From positions 682,001-746,000 of the forward strand of contig NW_025954964.1 of NCBI RefSeq assembly GCF_022376445.1: 64,000 bases of DNA. The letters run 5' to 3'. Positions within the stretch are counted from its first letter, which is position 1. Every line of letters starts with the position of its first letter. The notes beneath the pieces are model-generated. The model did not search any database. It was not told the origin of the DNA and worked only from the letters and a program-made list of their open reading frames with translations. Below, one piece after another: positions 63,290 to 64,000 of this stretch. The DNA comes from Fomitopsis serialis. Taxonomy: Eukaryota > Basidiomycota > Agaricomycetes > Polyporales > Fomitopsidaceae. A program made the translations under genes and the position numbers.

Positions 63290-64000
63290 AGCTATGCCTT
63301 GTAAGTTGGCTGCAGTATTGTTGAAACCAGCAGTGAAATCGAGACCGTTAGATTGTTTTGCCCCTCAGTGATGGGCCGGGCATGGTTTCTGCATCTCACG
63401 TCGTGGTACGCATGTAGACTCATTCACTTGCCACAGCATTGTTACTCACCGGCTGTTACTTACAAGGCGCAATATGCCTTAGACTTAGGTCGTCACCCGA
63501 TCTACAGACTGAGATCCTACAGCAAATACGCCGATACACATCCCTCCAAGCCCAACACGCTTTTGGGATTCGACATGCGACTAGTAGCAGCACTCACGAC
63601 TGTGGCTCGCTCTACTCCCCATCGTGACTCTTACTCGACTTGGCGATTTCGGGATCTCGTTCAACGCCATAGCAAGCCGCATCGCTGTTGCGCCATTTGT
63701 TATGAGAACGCATATCAAACGTTGTATGGTTTACGCAGCAGTGGACTGCCTGGGCCTCCGTTGGAACTTGGAAGGTGTATGTATGTTGCTACCGGTTATG
63801 GTATGCAGTGACTCTACTTTCCCTCTCCGCTCACTTATCTTGGACGCTACCAAACTCCAACCGGTCGAGAAGGGTGTTGTGTTATATTTTAGGGAGTAAG
63901 CGCTGTCACCGTTCACTCATGCCCGGGTCGAACTGTTGCTACACTGGCAATGGCAAGCGGAACCATGCACACTTTGCCACCCTACGTTATATACGGGCTC
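63290..64000. other. 3' flank of Duo1, no supported gene
   Basis: ORFs here (such as 63353-63811 plus) have no recognisable domain. Exons of a gene beyond the window edge cannot be excluded. Confidence 0.35.

Noticed and set aside
63353..63811. 152-codon ORF near the window end
   Set aside because: No domain; overlapping frames are equally open. Might be revisited with downstream sequence.

Overview
The window is nuclear DNA of a filamentous basidiomycete, most likely a wood-decaying Agaricomycete. Genes are packed on both strands and most are broken by many introns of about 45-75 bases with GT...AG ends and CTNAY-type branch sites. The gene set is fungal (DASH subunit Duo1, Coy1, Yak1, a fungal CSL factor). 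A subfamily-C GH45 endoglucanase, a formate dehydrogenase and a family-2 O-methyltransferase fit a wood-rot lifestyle. There is no prokaryotic, viral or CRISPR material, and I could support no complete transposon or tRNA.

Layout: 0-5.4 kb holds a 5'-truncated hypothetical gene, a convergent bZIP factor and a secreted Ser/Asp/Gly-rich protein. 7.6-14.4 kb holds an EXS/Erd1-like membrane protein, formate dehydrogenase and an O-methyltransferase. 14.6-20 kb holds Gcn5, the GH45 endoglucanase and a DUF952 protein. 20.4-31.3 kb holds a secretory-pathway cyclophilin, Dbp7, Esa1, a small membrane protein and a CSL transcription factor. 32-39 kb holds a large unidentified multi-exon gene and a basidiomycete-type protein of unknown function. 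41.5-50 kb holds a coiled-coil protein, a PAC4-like proteasome assembly chaperone, the kinase Yak1 and a PHOSPHO-type phosphatase. 50-63.3 kb holds TFIIH subunit Tfb1, the Golgi protein Coy1, mitochondrial ribosomal protein S9, the E3 ligase Bre1 and Duo1. Two stretches (5.4-7.6 and 39.1-41.5 kb) hold no gene I can support.

Most of the genes are housekeeping and not functionally linked. A loose theme is chromatin and transcription (Gcn5, Esa1, Bre1, Tfb1, CSL, bZIP). Several genes (secreted protein, CSL, 37.4-kb gene, Yak1, Tfb1, MRPS9, phosphatase, unidentified gene) read correctly only if one base is restored at each of several places, often within a run of G or C. That includes the universally conserved glycine loop of Yak1. 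Homopolymer under-calling in the assembly is the simplest explanation, so those genes are annotated as genes and not pseudogenes.

The most interesting biology is a cyclophilin whose last intron appears to switch between a luminal form and a membrane-anchored form, a Gcn5 carrying a metazoan-like PCAF-N cysteine/histidine region, and the large unidentified gene at 32-37 kb. Splice sites were chosen by eye from GT/AG signals and frame, and none is supported by transcript data.
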